Assembly (NCBI GenBank): GCA_002418285.1
Contig: DIDT01000052.1
Span: 62,001 to 126,000 of the forward strand
Origin: Phycisphaerales bacterium UBA5793
Lineage (GTDB): Bacteria > Planctomycetota > Phycisphaerae > Phycisphaerales > UBA5793
Length of the DNA: 64,000 nt
Reading direction: 5' to 3'
A program made the position numbers and the translations under genes. Each line of letters opens with the position of its first letter. The stretch's first letter is position 1. Positions 49,092-57,355 of this stretch are shown here, in pieces. Under the pieces are notes generated by a model. The model did no database searches. It was not told the DNA's origin and was given only the letters and a program-made list of their open reading frames with translations.

Positions 49092-50384
49092 TCAGAGAAG
49101 CAGGCGTGCCGGGTTCTCCAGAGCGCCAATCACGTGCTTCATGAAGGCAATTTCATTACCACCGTCGGCGATGCGATGATCAAATGAATGACTGACGGGC
49201 ATGATAAGGCGCGGCTCCAGCGAGCCATTGACGACCCATGGAATCAACCGCGTTCGCCCGAGCGCCAGCACGGCACACTGGCCCGGTGGGATAATCGGCG
49301 TCGAATAGCGGCTACCGCCCAGCGCGCCGGGATTGGAAATCGTGTACGTCCCGCCGCGCGTGTCATTGACCGTAAATGCAGCGCTCCGGGCCCGCTGGGC
49401 CAGTTCGTCGAGCGCATCGGCAATCTCAAGCACGTTGAGTTGGTCGGTATTGCGGATCACCGGAGTGATCAGGCCGCGCTCGGTGTGCACCGCCACGGCA
49501 ATGTTGATGTAGCGCCGGTAAGTGATCTGATCATTCTCAGCATCAAAGACCGCGTTGAACTCGGGATGGCTGCCTAGCGCCCGCGCCACGGCCCGCACGA
49601 TGAACGCCAGCATCGTGATTTTGCGATCGCCGTTCTCCGGCGCCGGATAACCGCGACGGAGGCGGTCCAACTCCGTCACGTCGACATCATCGTTGTCGGT
49701 AACGTGCGGAATCGTCGTCCACGATTGGGCCATGTTCGTGGCGATCGTGCTGCGAGCCCTTGAGTTCTTCTGGCGGCAGATGGGGCCCCACTTATCCAGG
49801 TCGTCCTCGCCGGGAGGTTCGACGGTCGATGCCAACGGCGCTGGACGAGCCGCAGATCGTAGCGCCATCCCGCCGGCCGGAGATGCGGCCGCGGGCGCAG
49901 CGCCGGACGCGACCGCCTCCACATCGGCACGAGTGATGCGGCCGTTTGGCCCGCTGCCCTGAATCGTCTCAATGTCGAGGTTGTGCTTTCGAGCAAGCTT
50001 GCGAACCGCAGGCGAAGCCGGCGCACGACGATTCGCTTGGGCTGCAATTGCGACGCCACCATTGGTGCCGGCCATCGTTGGCGATGCTGCCGGACGCGCT
50101 ATCGGTACCTCCCGCTTTAATCCACTCGGCGTTGGTGGCGCGGCAACCGCCCCGTCGCCGACAGTCACCATCACATCGCCGACGTGAACAAGCTGCCCTT
50201 CCTCCACGTGCCACTTGGCCACCGTGCCGCTGAATGGAGAGGGAATCTCGACGGACGCCTTATCCGTCTCGACTTCCATGAGCGGCTCATCTTCGCGGAT
50301 CGTCTCGCCGGCTTTGACCAGAAGGCGCACGATCTGCCCCTCATGTACGCCTTCACCGAGATCTGGAAGTTTGAAGTCTTTCAT
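49092..50384 (-). CDS. 2-oxoacid dehydrogenase E2 (dihydrolipoyl acyltransferase)
   Basis: A 430-residue E2. One lipoyl domain with the modified Lys in EVETDKASVEIPS, an Ala/Pro linker, a peripheral-subunit-binding domain (SPAVRKLARKHNLDI, GPNGRITRADVE), a second linker, and the catalytic domain ending with HSFDHRIADGG (catalytic His and Asp). It transfers the acyl group to CoA. With E1 and E3 alongside, it forms a pyruvate or branched-chain 2-oxoacid dehydrogenase complex, and the sequence does not decide which. ATG 50384 starts 43 bases after the E1beta stop. Confidence 0.92.
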   Translation of the reverse strand: MKDFKLPDLGEGVHEGQIVRLLVKAGETIREDEPLMEVETDKASVEIPSPFSGTVAKWHVEEGQLVHVGDVMVTVGDGAVAAPPTPSGLKREVPIARPAASPTMAGTNGGVAIAAQANRRAPASPAVRKLARKHNLDIETIQGSGPNGRITRADVEAVASGAAPAAASPAGGMALRSAARPAPLASTVEPPGEDDLDKWGPICRQKNSRARSTIATNMAQSWTTIPHVTDNDDVDVTELDRLRRGYPAPENGDRKITMLAFIVRAVARALGSHPEFNAVFDAENDQITYRRYINIAVAVHTERGLITPVIRNTDQLNVLEIADALDELAQRARSAAFTVNDTRGGTYTISNPGALGGSRYSTPIIPPGQCAVLALGRTRLIPWVVNGSLEPRLIMPVSHSFDHRIADGGNEIAFMKHVIGALENPARLLL

Positions 50385-50427
50385 GTGGTCTTCACCGCAG
50401 ACATCAGAACGTTCGTACCAAGAAGTC

Positions 50428-51411
50428 TCAGGTCCACTCCATCGTTTCCTTCACCGCAACGACGATGGAATCGCTGTCGGGGAGGTAGTGACGTTCCACC
50501 TGGAAATACGGAAAATGAATGTCAAACCCGGTGACGCGCTTGATTGGAGCAAGCAGGTACTCGAAGGCATGTTCGTTCAGGCGTGCGATAATCTCGGCCG
50601 CGATACCACACATGCGCGGCCCCTCGTGCACAATGACGCATCGCCCCGTCTTGGCCACGGACCCAACCAGCGTCTCGGTGTCCATAGGCTTAATCGAAAG
50701 CAAGTCGATGACTTCCACGTCGATGCCGTGCTCCTCCACCAGATCGTCGGCGGCATCGAGCACGGGTCGCATCATCGCGCCGTAGCCAATGAGTGTCAGG
50801 TCCTTGCCGCTGCGCACGACCTCTGCTTTGCCGATCTCCATGACTTCGGGTTCATCACGCACGTCTTCACGGAACGCGCGATAAACCGCCTTAGGCTCGT
50901 AGAAGATGACGGGGTCGGGATCGGCAATCGATGCCGCCAGCAGCGCCCGCGCATTGCGCGGCCCCGAAGGGATCACGACCTTAAGACCCGGCGTGTGAGC
51001 CCAATAGGCTTCGCGCGACTCGCTGTGGTGCTCGACGGCTCGAATACCCCCGCCGTAGGGCGCGCGCATGACCATCGAGATCGGGTAGCGATCGCGCGAG
51101 CGGTTACGGAACCGGGCCATGTTCTGCTCGATCTGGTCGAAGGCCTGCATGGTGAAGCCGGAGAACTGGATCTCCGCCACGGGTTTGAGCCCGTAGACCG
51201 CCATGCCGACGGCCGTGCCGATGATGCCGCACTCGGCGAGCGGCGTATCGATCACCCGTTCGGGTCCGAAACGATCGATCAGGCCTCGCGTCACGCGGAA
51301 GACACCGCCGTTGACGCCGACATCCTCACCCATGACGCAGACGCGATCGTCCGCCTCCATGGACTGCCCGAGCGCCAGATTGAGGGCCTCGACCATTGTG
51401 AGTTTGGGCAT
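50428..51411 (-). CDS. 2-oxoacid dehydrogenase E1 beta subunit
   Basis: A 327-residue transketolase-like beta subunit. Thiamine-diphosphate-site features: CVMGEDVGVNGGVFRVT, TPLAECGIIGTAVG, APYGGGIRAVEHHSES and PGLKVVIPSGPRNA. It pairs with the E1alpha gene 64 bases upstream to decarboxylate a 2-oxo acid. AGGAA stands before ATG 51411. Pyruvate is the likeliest substrate, branched-chain 2-oxo acids the alternative. Confidence 0.92.
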   Translation of the reverse strand: MPKLTMVEALNLALGQSMEADDRVCVMGEDVGVNGGVFRVTRGLIDRFGPERVIDTPLAECGIIGTAVGMAVYGLKPVAEIQFSGFTMQAFDQIEQNMARFRNRSRDRYPISMVMRAPYGGGIRAVEHHSESREAYWAHTPGLKVVIPSGPRNARALLAASIADPDPVIFYEPKAVYRAFREDVRDEPEVMEIGKAEVVRSGKDLTLIGYGAMMRPVLDAADDLVEEHGIDVEVIDLLSIKPMDTETLVGSVAKTGRCVIVHEGPRMCGIAAEIIARLNEHAFEYLLAPIKRVTGFDIHFPYFQVERHYLPDSDSIVVAVKETMEWT

Positions 51412-51475
51412 GTGTGTTCCTGACCAACGCTCCGCGTCGCAAAGCCCACGCGTCGCGACGAACTAAGCTCGATTG

Positions 51476-52642
51476 CTATTGAACGCCCTTGCGTCTCAAC
51501 CGTTCCAAGTACTCCGCCTTCTGATTCTGCAGATCGGCCGGAAGCGCGTCGTAGACAAAGTCGAAGATCTCACCGGGCTTCGCCACCGCCAGCTCACGGA
51601 ATCGATCTCGTGCTGCGATGACCTCCTGCTCGATCTCTTCGTTGATCGTGGCAATCGCGGCATCGTCGAGCAACTTCCTGCCCTTCAGATACGCTTCGAA
51701 GCGCAGGATCGGGCACTTGGCCTCCCACGCCTTGACCTCCTCATCCTTGCGATAGACCTTGGGATCATCAGCCGTGGTGTGCAGACTCATGCGGTACGTC
51801 ACGGCCTCGACGAGGAATGGCCCATGGCCGCTGCGGGCATAGTCAATTGCCCTTGTGCACGCCTCGATCATGCCCAGCACATCGTTGCCATCCACTCGCA
51901 CTGCCGGCATGCCGAAGCCAACGCCGCGAGCTGCGAGCACCGAGTTACCCGCCTGCTTTTCAATTGGAGTCGAAATAGCCCAGCCGTTGCTCTCGACGAT
52001 GAAGACGATCGGGGCCTTGTACACGGCGGCGAAGTTGAAGGCTTCTGCCACGGCGCCTTGCGACGAAGCCCCGTCGCCGAAGTTGGTCACGACGACTGCA
52101 TCTTCCTTGCGGGTCTTGATGCCCATCGCCACACCCGTGGCCACCGGGACATGCGAACCAATCACAATGGAAAACGGCAGTTCGTTCACGCCCTCGGGAA
52201 TTGCGAATCCCTCGAAGAAACCCGCCCACAGCAGCAGCAGTTGTTCCATCGTCCAGCCGCGCCAGACCTGGGCGCCGATCGAGCGATACGACGGCGAGAA
52301 CCAGTCACGACTGGTCATCGGGTAGACCTGGCCGATCTGCGTAGCTTCCTGGCCAAGGCCCGGGGCGAAGGTGCCCATTTCTCCCTGGCGCTGCATGGCA
52401 AGCATGCGCTGATCGAAACGCCGTGAGCGGATCATCCCGCGATAGATGCGGAGCAGTTCACTCTCGGGCAGATTGGGTTCGTGCGCGGGGTCGACGACTT
52501 TGCCGGTCTCGTCGAGCACTCGGATCACGTCAATCGAACCAAGATTGATCGTGTCGACCGCACAACCTTCCACGTGAACAGGCGGTCGCTCGGCGGGTGC
52601 CGCAGCCGTGCTGGTCGTCGAATTGGTCGAGCGTGGGGACAT
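51476..52642 (-). CDS. 2-oxoacid dehydrogenase E1 alpha subunit (probably pyruvate)
   Basis: A 388-residue E1alpha. Thiamine-diphosphate motif GDGASSQGAVAEAFNFAAVY...N, the channel region PSYRSIGAQVWRG, ISTPIEKQAG and the phosphorylation-loop region MSLHTTADDPKVYR. A 35-residue Ser/Thr/Pro/Ala-rich N-terminal extension precedes the domain. First gene of the operon, with a TAGGAT hexamer at 52682-52687 upstream. Acetyl-CoA from the flanking phenylacetate pathway joins central metabolism, but the complex itself is probably housekeeping. Confidence 0.9.
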   Translation of the reverse strand: MSPRSTNSTTSTAAAPAERPPVHVEGCAVDTINLGSIDVIRVLDETGKVVDPAHEPNLPESELLRIYRGMIRSRRFDQRMLAMQRQGEMGTFAPGLGQEATQIGQVYPMTSRDWFSPSYRSIGAQVWRGWTMEQLLLLWAGFFEGFAIPEGVNELPFSIVIGSHVPVATGVAMGIKTRKEDAVVVTNFGDGASSQGAVAEAFNFAAVYKAPIVFIVESNGWAISTPIEKQAGNSVLAARGVGFGMPAVRVDGNDVLGMIEACTRAIDYARSGHGPFLVEAVTYRMSLHTTADDPKVYRKDEEVKAWEAKCPILRFEAYLKGRKLLDDAAIATINEEIEQEVIAARDRFRELAVAKPGEIFDFVYDALPADLQNQKAEYLERLRRKGVQ

Positions 52643-52681
52643 GTTCGGGAGGGCTCTCAGGGCCGGAATCAGGCTTGGAGC

Positions 52682-52687
52682 ATCCTA
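52682..52687 (-). promoter_or_regulatory. -10-like element of the 2-oxoacid dehydrogenase operon
   Basis: TAGGAT on the minus strand, about 40 bases before ATG 52642, in the 180-base gap after paaD. Confidence 0.35.
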
Positions 52688-52822
52688 CGCGAGCGACCCG
52701 ACGAACGCCATTACGGTGCAAGCCGCAGGGTGATATCAATTCAACCCGGCTGCAAGGAGATCATGGCACAACCACAGCTTCTGCGAACTTCGCTGGCGCT
52801 TCGGACTGGTATCGCTGAAACG

Positions 52823-53341
52823 CTACACCTTCTTGAGATGCTCAAACGTGTTGCGGCAGGCGTCACAGTAGTAGATCATGCGGCAACGGGTCGGGCCAAA
52901 GGGGCTGTCAAGCTGCGTATCCATCGAACCGCAGAACGGGCACGGGATCGCCGTAGCGCCGACCGTAATCGGCACCGTTGCCGAGACCTGATGCACATCA
53001 AGGCGATTTCCCGTGTCAGGAACCGTCACCCCATGCTCGCGGAGCGATTCGCGTCCTGCCTCGCTGATGCGATCGACAGACCACGGCGGATCATTGACCC
53101 ATTGCACATGCACCGACTCGACGCCGGGCATTTCCCCAACGCGCGACTCGATATCGCGCCGAATCATGTCCAGCGCGGGGCATCCCACAAACGTGGGAAG
53201 GGCGACGACTTCGACGACATTGCCGTCAGCGCTACTCGTAACCCCCACGGTCTCGATCAATCCCAGGTCGACGATGCTGATAGGCATCTCCGGATCGGGG
53301 ATGGTCCGCAACACGTCGAGGATGGCTTGCCGATCAATCAT
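52823..53341 (-). CDS. paaD: phenylacetyl-CoA epoxidase assembly protein PaaD
   Basis: A 172-residue protein with a DUF59 (MIP18-like) domain (IPDPEMPISIVDLGLIETV, FVGCPALDMI) and a C-terminal zinc ribbon (CPFCGS, YYCDACRNTF). PaaD is required for maturation of the diiron epoxidase PaaABCE, probably in metal or Fe-S delivery. The start at ATG 53341 lies 7 bases after the paaC stop, and the longer frame covers the end of paaC. Last gene of the paaABCD set. Confidence 0.94.
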   Translation of the reverse strand: MIDRQAILDVLRTIPDPEMPISIVDLGLIETVGVTSSADGNVVEVVALPTFVGCPALDMIRRDIESRVGEMPGVESVHVQWVNDPPWSVDRISEAGRESLREHGVTVPDTGNRLDVHQVSATVPITVGATAIPCPFCGSMDTQLDSPFGPTRCRMIYYCDACRNTFEHLKKV

Positions 53342-53348
53342 CAGGCGA

Positions 53349-54128
53349 TCACCACGCCGCCTTGGGCTCGAGGCGGTAGACCTCGCACATCTCGTCGAGC
53401 ATGGGAGCGAGGTATTGCGTGTGGACACCGCGCCGGCCGCCGCGATCGTCGGGCGAGCCCACTTCCATCTGTACGGTCAGGTGCGCCTGGCCAAGCACGT
53501 GCTCGACCGTCGCCGTCCATTCGTCGTACATCGTGAAGTCACTGCCGGGGTACAGCCCGGCGTCGACAAGCGGCTTGAGATCATCGAGCGGCTCAAACAA
53601 CTCGGGCGCGAGCGGCCCAATGGCGTCCATCGCCTGCTGCATGCGCTTGTGCGACTCCGGTGTCCCGGTTCCGAGGCGGATCACCCAGTCATCGACATGG
53701 GTGACGTGGACCTGCTGCTCGGCAACAAGTCGGCGGGCCAGATCGGAGAGCGGCTTGTAGGCCGACTGCGAAAACCGTGTCAGGCGCAGCAGGTCGAAGT
53801 GGTTGCAGAAGAATCGCCGGGCGATCGCCGTCGCCCAATCGAACTCATCCGGCACTTCGACGATCGCAGCGCAGCGATACTGCTCAGCCGTGCGGCCGAA
53901 GGCGAGTTCATCGGGCGTTCGACCATCGATTGAGCCGGCCAGTTCGTACAGCGCCGAGGCGTGCGCCATGTCGTCCTGCGCCAGCGAAGAAAACGCAATG
54001 TCTTCTTCGAGGATCGGCCCGAGGCCGGTCCATTCGCTGTTTCGATGGCCGAGGAAAAGCTTGTCATCCGCCGCCGCAAGCAGCATGTTGACGAACGGCT
54101 TCTTGAGATGTTCGGGCAGGTCAGGCAT
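53349..54128 (-). CDS. paaC: phenylacetyl-CoA 1,2-epoxidase subunit PaaC
   Basis: The 259-residue structural partner of PaaA with a ferritin-like fold but no functional diiron centre. Family pattern: ADDKLFLGHRNSEWTG, GPILEEDIAFSSLAQDDMAHA, RFFCNHFDLLRL, EQQVHVTHVDDWVIRLG and DEWTATVEHVL. It forms the alpha-beta core of the epoxidase that converts phenylacetyl-CoA to ring-1,2-epoxyphenylacetyl-CoA. It lies 8 bases after paaB and 7 before paaD. Confidence 0.95.
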   Translation of the reverse strand: MPDLPEHLKKPFVNMLLAAADDKLFLGHRNSEWTGLGPILEEDIAFSSLAQDDMAHASALYELAGSIDGRTPDELAFGRTAEQYRCAAIVEVPDEFDWATAIARRFFCNHFDLLRLTRFSQSAYKPLSDLARRLVAEQQVHVTHVDDWVIRLGTGTPESHKRMQQAMDAIGPLAPELFEPLDDLKPLVDAGLYPGSDFTMYDEWTATVEHVLGQAHLTVQMEVGSPDDRGGRRGVHTQYLAPMLDEMCEVYRLEPKAAW

Positions 54129-54136
54129 GGTGAGTC

Positions 54137-54736
54137 TCAGAACGCTTCCTTGAGATCGTCTTTTTCATATTCGTTGAGCGAACCTTCGTCTCGGAACTTT
54201 GTCCACTTCTCGCGTACTTCCTTGCTGTAGCCGCGCGCGAGGCGATAGCTCTGATCGGAGTAGCGCCAGATGACATCTCCCGGCCCAGTGCTGGCAATGA
54301 GATGCTGCGGCACCACCCACAGCGAGTAGTATTTGCTCGGATCAGTGTGAATCCGTTGCGCGTCTTCGATGGCCTCGGCCGGCGAGCGAGCCTGCACCGT
54401 CTCCGCCGAAACGTGTCCGGCGCCGCGACGCGCCTGAATGAAGACCTGGTACATCTCGACCCCGCCGATATCGTGGCTGGCGGGGTGGGCCGCATCAGTT
54501 CCGGACACCGCCTCGACGGGCACGGCCCAGATGCCCACGCACTCCTGATCCTGCCCGTAGTGCTCGCGGGCGAAGATCAGCGCCATGTCGTCATCCGCCG
54601 CATCGAGGTAGCCGGCGTAGAGATGCGGCTGACCCATCTTGAGTTGCGTGAAGATCACGTACCCTTTGAGATCTTCCTCAGGCGGCGATTCGAGATCTCC
54701 GGTGACAAGGTCGACTTTTTCGCGTAGTTTGGACAT
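54137..54736 (-). CDS. paaB: phenylacetyl-CoA epoxidase subunit PaaB with two tandem PaaB domains
   Basis: A 199-residue protein, twice the usual length of PaaB (about 95). Two PaaB-like units are visible: GYVIFTQLKMGQPHLYAGYL to WAVPVEAV (about residues 25-77), and MYQVFIQARRGAGHVSAETV to WVVPQHLIAS (about 94-150), each with the strand-helix-strand pattern and closing W(A/V)VP. A charged C-terminal extension follows. PaaB organises the PaaAC core into larger assemblies. Duplication could change that stoichiometry. The order A-B-C-D is normal. Confidence 0.92.
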   Translation of the reverse strand: MSKLREKVDLVTGDLESPPEEDLKGYVIFTQLKMGQPHLYAGYLDAADDDMALIFAREHYGQDQECVGIWAVPVEAVSGTDAAHPASHDIGGVEMYQVFIQARRGAGHVSAETVQARSPAEAIEDAQRIHTDPSKYYSLWVVPQHLIASTGPGDVIWRYSDQSYRLARGYSKEVREKWTKFRDEGSLNEYEKDDLKEAF

Positions 54737-54756
54737 CGATCTTCCTCAAACTGGCT

Positions 54757-55779
54757 TCATGCAGCCGGGGGCAGTGAGCCGGAGCCGTTCAGAATGGCCT
54801 GGCGCACCCAGCGACCCTGCTCGTACGACAGACGCCGCAGCGCAAGGCGCTTGGCATTGCACGGCCCGTTGCCGCGAATCACCCGGAAGAACTCGTCCCA
54901 GTCGGGTGAAGTGAACTCCCAATGCCCGGTGTCCTTGTTGAGCGCGATCTTGTCGTCCGGCTTCTTGCTTGTCACAAAGCCGTGCTCGTCCTTGGTCACG
55001 ACGTGGATCTTCAAGCCAAGATCCAAAGCCGCGGGGATGAACCGATCGACAAACCGCTGACGCAGATCGTCATTGGTCACCGTCTTCATGCGCCATCGCA
55101 TCGGCGGCAACTGGCGGGCGTTGGGCTTATCCGGCGGGCCGAAAAACATCAGCGAAGGCCCCCACCACCGGTCAAAGGCCTCCTGAGCCATGTCCCTCTG
55201 ACGCTTGGTGCCGCTCATAAGCGTGAGGACCATGTCTTCGCCGCTCTTGAAATGGAACGCCTCTTCCATGTTGATGCGGCGCATGGTGCGGACGTACGGA
55301 CCGTATGCCCCGTCGGCCAGCGTCTTCTGGTTCATGATCGCGGCGCCGTCGATGAGCCACTGGATCATGGCAATGTCGGCCCACTGCGGCGCCGGGTAGT
55401 TGAAACAGTTGTGGTACTTCGTCTTGCCGGTGATCAGGTCGCGCAACATGGCGTCGCGCGACTTGCCCAGATCTTGGGAAACGCGATAGAGCATCTGGCC
55501 GTGTCCGACCTCGTCCTGCACCTTGGCCGTCAGCGCCAGCTTGCGGCGAAGCGACGGGGCCCGGGTGATCCACTCACCCTCCGGCAGGGCCCCGACGATC
55601 TCGCTGTTGGCGTGATGCTCGGCCATCATGAGCATGCCCTTGCGATACGCCGCCGGCATCCAGTCGTCGACTTCGATCAGCTCACCGGCATCGATCTTCC
55701 GCTGGAACTCGGCGAGAAGTGCCGGATCTTCTTTCGACTCGTGATCGACGTGAACGCCTACGTTTGCACTACCGGACAT
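54757..55779 (-). CDS. paaA: phenylacetyl-CoA 1,2-epoxidase catalytic subunit PaaA
   Basis: A 340-residue diiron monooxygenase subunit that inserts one oxygen atom from O2 into the aromatic ring of phenylacetyl-CoA. Ferritin-like iron ligands lie in the helices with EHHANSEIVGALPEGEW, KVQDEVGHGQMLYR and RRINMEEAFHFKSGE. MYGTKR-type and DDLRQRF segments follow. AGAGG precedes the ATG. First gene of the paaABCD run, 11 bases after a small membrane protein gene. Confidence 0.95.
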   Translation of the reverse strand: MSGSANVGVHVDHESKEDPALLAEFQRKIDAGELIEVDDWMPAAYRKGMLMMAEHHANSEIVGALPEGEWITRAPSLRRKLALTAKVQDEVGHGQMLYRVSQDLGKSRDAMLRDLITGKTKYHNCFNYPAPQWADIAMIQWLIDGAAIMNQKTLADGAYGPYVRTMRRINMEEAFHFKSGEDMVLTLMSGTKRQRDMAQEAFDRWWGPSLMFFGPPDKPNARQLPPMRWRMKTVTNDDLRQRFVDRFIPAALDLGLKIHVVTKDEHGFVTSKKPDDKIALNKDTGHWEFTSPDWDEFFRVIRGNGPCNAKRLALRRLSYEQGRWVRQAILNGSGSLPPAA

Positions 55780-55790
55780 CAGATACCTCT

Positions 55791-56081
55791 TCAGGAATGA
55801 ACGCCGATCGACTCAATGGAGTCGGCGCCCGTGGTTAACTTGTTGATGAGCACCAGCGCTTGATTTTGAAATCGGGCGTATGCGAGCACCATGCCGAAAC
55901 TGATGATCACGAACAAGCCGATGAGCACTTCATCACGGCTGAAATCACCGGCCACCTTAGCAACGACGCCGAGAACGACGAGCAGATACGAGATCCAGGC
56001 AATCAGCCGCAGTGACCCCGACATGGGGCGCGCTCTTCGCGCCGCTTCGAGGAGCTTGATTTCGGGCTTGGACAGGTCCAT
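55791..56081 (-). CDS. small two-helix membrane protein
   Basis: A 96-residue protein of unknown function. It has two hydrophobic segments (about residues 23-43 and 52-70; LRLIAWISYLLVVLGVVAKV and IGLFVIISFGMVLAYA) and a charged N-terminus. GAGAGGA precedes the ATG. It sits between paaJ and paaA with gaps of 15 and 11 bases, so it is part of the paa operon. I know of no such subunit in standard paa clusters. Confidence 0.72.
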   Translation of the reverse strand: MDLSKPEIKLLEAARRARPMSGSLRLIAWISYLLVVLGVVAKVAGDFSRDEVLIGLFVIISFGMVLAYARFQNQALVLINKLTTGADSIESIGVHS

Positions 56082-56096
56082 TCGCTTGCGTTCCTC

Positions 56097-57305
56097 TCAG
56101 CACGTTCCTTCGACGATCGTCGCCACACCCTGCCCCACTCCCACGCACAGTGTCGCTAAGCCGACCTGGGCGTTTGTCCGCTTCATCTCATGAACGAGCG
56201 TCGTAACAAGCCTGGCGCCTGAGCAGCCCAGCGGGTGGCCCATCGCGATCGCCCCGCCATTGGGATTCACATTGGCTTTTTCCAGACCGAGCTGCCGTAA
56301 CACTGCAAGGCTTTGAGCGGCAAACGCTTCGTTCAATTCAATGATATCCAGACAGTCCAGTCCCTTATTGTAGCGACGCATCACCTTTTGGGTGGCGGGG
56401 ACAGGACCGATACCCATGCACGCGGGGTCAACGCCAGCACTGGCGCTCGGTCCGACGAAGGCGATCGGCTTCAGGCCGAGTTCCTTCGCCCGGCTCGCCT
56501 CAACGAGCAGCAGCGCCGCGGCGCCATCGTTGATGCCCGACGAGTTGCCCGCCGTGACCGTTCCCTTGTCGTCCCTGGCGAATGCCGGGCGCAGTTTGGC
56601 CAGCTTCTCCAGCGAGGTATCGGGGCGCGGATGTTCATCGACGTTCACTATGACCGCCGGACCCTTGCGCTGCGGAATCTCGACGGGAACGATCTCGTCG
56701 TCCCACCTGCCCGCCGCCTGCGCCGCTGCCCACTTCTCCTGACTGCGCAGCGCGAAGCAATCCTGATCCTCCCTGCTGATCTCGTATTTGCGCGCAACGT
56801 TTTCCGCCGTCTCACCCATCGAGAACGGGTGGTGCATCTTCGCTAGTTTCGGATTGGTGAATCGCCAGCCAATGGTCGTGTCGAAAACTTCGGGCGCCGT
56901 TCGGTCCCACGCATTCTCGTGCTTGCCGAAGACAAACGGTGCACGACTCATCGACTCGACACCGCCGGCGATCATCACATCCCCGGCTCCGCTCTCAATC
57001 ATCCGCGCCGCGATGTTGATCGCATCGAGGCCCGATGAGCAAAGGCGATTGAGCGTACATGCGGCCACACTATCCGGCAGGCCCGCCAGCAGCGCCGCCA
57101 TCCGCGCGACGTTGCGATTGTCTTCGCCCGCCTGGTTGGCGTCGCCGAAATAGACCTCTTCAATCAGCGCTGGATCAACGCCGGTTCGTTTTACCACCTC
57201 GGCAATGACCAGTGCCGCCATGTCGTCAGGACGGATAGATGCCAGGGCCCCGCCGTAGCGGCCGATGGGCGTGCGGACAGCGTCAATAATCGCAACTCTT
57301 CGCAT
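56097..57305 (-). CDS. paaJ: 3-oxoadipyl-CoA / 3-oxo-5,6-dehydrosuberyl-CoA thiolase PaaJ
   Basis: A 402-residue thiolase catalysing the two CoA-dependent cleavages of the phenylacetate pathway. Active-site Cys in LNRLCSSGLDAI, His in GGAIAMGHPLGCSGAR and the second Cys in ATLCVGVGQG. VRTPIGRYGGALA opens the protein as in PaaJ/PcaF. TATGAT stands 5 bases before the ATG with no Shine-Dalgarno, so an internal promoter may serve paaJ and the genes after it. Confidence 0.93.
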   Translation of the reverse strand: MRRVAIIDAVRTPIGRYGGALASIRPDDMAALVIAEVVKRTGVDPALIEEVYFGDANQAGEDNRNVARMAALLAGLPDSVAACTLNRLCSSGLDAINIAARMIESGAGDVMIAGGVESMSRAPFVFGKHENAWDRTAPEVFDTTIGWRFTNPKLAKMHHPFSMGETAENVARKYEISREDQDCFALRSQEKWAAAQAAGRWDDEIVPVEIPQRKGPAVIVNVDEHPRPDTSLEKLAKLRPAFARDDKGTVTAGNSSGINDGAAALLLVEASRAKELGLKPIAFVGPSASAGVDPACMGIGPVPATQKVMRRYNKGLDCLDIIELNEAFAAQSLAVLRQLGLEKANVNPNGGAIAMGHPLGCSGARLVTTLVHEMKRTNAQVGLATLCVGVGQGVATIVEGTC

Positions 57306-57310
57306 GGCGG

Positions 57311-57316
57311 ATCATA
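57311..57316 (-). promoter_or_regulatory. leaderless -10-like element of paaJ
   Basis: TATGAT on the minus strand, 5 bases before ATG 57305, inside the 50-base gap after paaH. Confidence 0.4.
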
Positions 57317-57355
57317 GCGAACGACGGGGCCCATTGAGTCGGGCCGAGGTTCAAT

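Noticed and set aside
52763..53536. AAGGAG plus ATG at 52763 suggesting a plus-strand gene
   Set aside because: The frame runs antisense through paaD, which has clear DUF59 and zinc-ribbon motifs. The ribosome-binding-like sequence is coincidental.
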